Shown here: piece after piece, positions 14,336-14,654 of the stretch | How positions within the stretch are numbered: the stretch's first letter is position 1 | How the letters are laid out: each line of letters begins with the position of its first letter | From: Oxalobacteraceae bacterium UBA7693 | GTDB lineage: Bacteria > Pseudomonadota > Gammaproteobacteria > Burkholderiales > Burkholderiaceae_D | DNA: 14,654 nucleotides | Reading direction: 5' to 3' | Assembly: GCA_002482715.1 (NCBI GenBank) | Contig: DLGN01000193.1 | Coordinates: 10,707-25,360 of the forward strand | Program-made: the position numbers and the translations under genes | The notes under the pieces: model-generated | The model's database searches: none | What the model saw: only the letters and a program-made list of their open reading frames with translations | Told to the model about the DNA's origin: nothing

Positions 14336-14349
14336 AGAACGAACGTTCT
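14336..14349. promoter_or_regulatory. Operator-like inverted repeat upstream of etfB
   Basis: AGAAC (14336-14340), GAAC, GTTCT (14345-14349): an inverted repeat with a 4-base centre, containing the perfect palindrome GAACGTTC (14341-14348). It sits about 30 bases upstream of the TATAAT at 14380, i.e. at the edge of the -35 region. GAACG/CGTTC-type dyads are common for TetR-family repressors of fatty-acid and branched-chain amino-acid catabolism genes, a usual setting for etfBA; the link is inference. Confidence 0.35.
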
Positions 14350-14379
14350 AAAAATGCAGACGCGTTTCCTGTTAACATC

Positions 14380-14385
14380 TATAAT
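14380..14385 (+). promoter_or_regulatory. Likely -10 element of the etfB promoter
   Basis: A perfect TATAAT; the -35 position has no clear TTGACA match. Transcription would start near 14392, leaving a leader of about 140 bases before the etfB start codon. Confidence 0.4.
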
Positions 14386-14472
14386 CTTCTGCTTTACGTT
14401 TACGTCAATTAGCGATTGATAAAATTAATAAATTTCGCTAGATGTGAATGAGCCGCATCATTTTTATTCGTT

Positions 14473-14502
14473 TTTTTATCTTATTTATTTTTATCTTATT
14501 TA
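14473..14502 (+). repeat. Perfect 15-base tandem repeat in the etfB leader
   Basis: TTTTTATCTTATTTA occurs twice head to tail (14473-14487 and 14488-14502), ending 16 bases before the etfB Shine-Dalgarno (AAAGG, 14519-14523). Confidence 0.8.
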
Positions 14503-14530
14503 CCCTAGCAAGCACAGTAAAGGCAAAACT

Positions 14531-14654
14531 ATGAAAGTCTTAGTACCAGTTAAGCGCGTGGTTGACTATAACGTTAAAGTCCGCGTCAAATCCGATGGCT
14601 CTGGCGTTGATGTTGCTACCGTCAAGATGTCTATGAACCCATTCGATGAAATCG
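14531..14654 (+). CDS. etfB: Electron transfer flavoprotein beta subunit, N-terminal 41 residues
   Basis: The right edge cuts the gene. The visible N-terminus, MKVLVPVKRVVDYNVKVRVK, then an Asp/Gly turn, VKMSMNPFDEI, matches the start of EtfB, including the KxxMNPFDE(I/A) segment close to the AMP site. EtfB pairs with EtfA (FAD-binding) to carry electrons from acyl-CoA dehydrogenases and related enzymes to ETF:quinone oxidoreductase. AAAGG lies 7 bases before the ATG at 14531. etfA is expected directly downstream, outside the window. Confidence 0.93.
   Translation, partial: MKVLVPVKRVVDYNVKVRVKSDGSGVDVATVKMSMNPFDEI

Larger units (their letters stand above)
14176..14530. promoter_or_regulatory. 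355-base intergenic region between tusA-like gene and etfB
   Basis: No gene is visible. It holds, in order, the tusA-like terminator (14255-14287), an operator-like element (14336-14349), a TATAAT hexamer (14380-14385) for etfB, and a long A/T-rich leader that includes a perfect 15-base tandem repeat (14473-14502). Confidence 0.6.

Noticed and set aside
1..14654. Defence island, CRISPR array, insertion sequence, prophage or tRNA gene
   Set aside because: I looked for repeat arrays, transposase or integrase motifs, terminal repeats and cloverleaf sequences and found none; gene content is ordinary chromosomal.

Overview
The window looks like a chromosomal segment of a moderately AT-rich betaproteobacterium, most likely Burkholderiales (Oxalobacteraceae-like, e.g. 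near Undibacterium or Herminiimonas). I infer this from the alanyl-tRNA synthetase sequence, from the order GDPD phosphodiesterase / alaS / tusA-like / etfB, and from the Gram-negative envelope proteins (porin, lipoprotein, secreted peptidases). The lineage is a judgement from protein style and gene order, not from a search. No tRNA, rRNA, CRISPR, insertion sequence, integrase or phage gene is visible, and codon use looks even throughout.

Layout, left to right. The first 73 bases hold the 3' end of an RNase H-like gene and its terminator (to 148). On the minus strand follow an outer-membrane porin-like gene (180-1349) and, just upstream of it, a half-length PstS-like periplasmic binding protein (1387-1797). 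These form an operon preceded by a possible Pho box at 1901-1918. Next come two secreted peptidases transcribed divergently from a 384-base intergenic region: an S9 prolyl-oligopeptidase-type enzyme (2038-4125, minus) and a two-domain M16 zinc peptidase (4510-7302, plus). A hairpin-rich convergent spacer separates the M16 gene from a glycine-zipper lipoprotein (7512-8120, minus). A family III CoA-transferase (8316-9557, minus) and a cytoplasmic glycerophosphodiester phosphodiesterase (9601-10353, plus) diverge from only 43 bases. A small exported charged protein (10517-10840), alaS (11071-13683), a TusA/SirA-like sulfur carrier protein (13948-14175) and the start of etfB (14531 to the edge) complete the plus strand.

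How the genes fit together. The left half is mainly cell envelope and nutrient acquisition: phosphate-type binding protein plus porin, exported proteases that could feed on peptides, and an envelope lipoprotein. The right half is core metabolism: acyl-CoA handling, phospholipid headgroup salvage, tRNA charging, sulfur relay and electron transfer from acyl-CoA dehydrogenases. Most genes appear to be single transcription units with their own terminators; the porin/PstS-like pair is the only clear operon.

I do not see a defence island or an obvious new multi-gene system. The points most worth a second look are the Pho-box-like site in front of the half-PstS/porin pair; a six-codon reading frame with two alanine codons ending three bases before an alaS start that lacks a Shine-Dalgarno sequence; operator-like palindromes upstream of the S9 peptidase and of etfB; and a glycine-zipper lipoprotein whose two zipper helices are split by an Arg/Gly/Tyr-rich insert.
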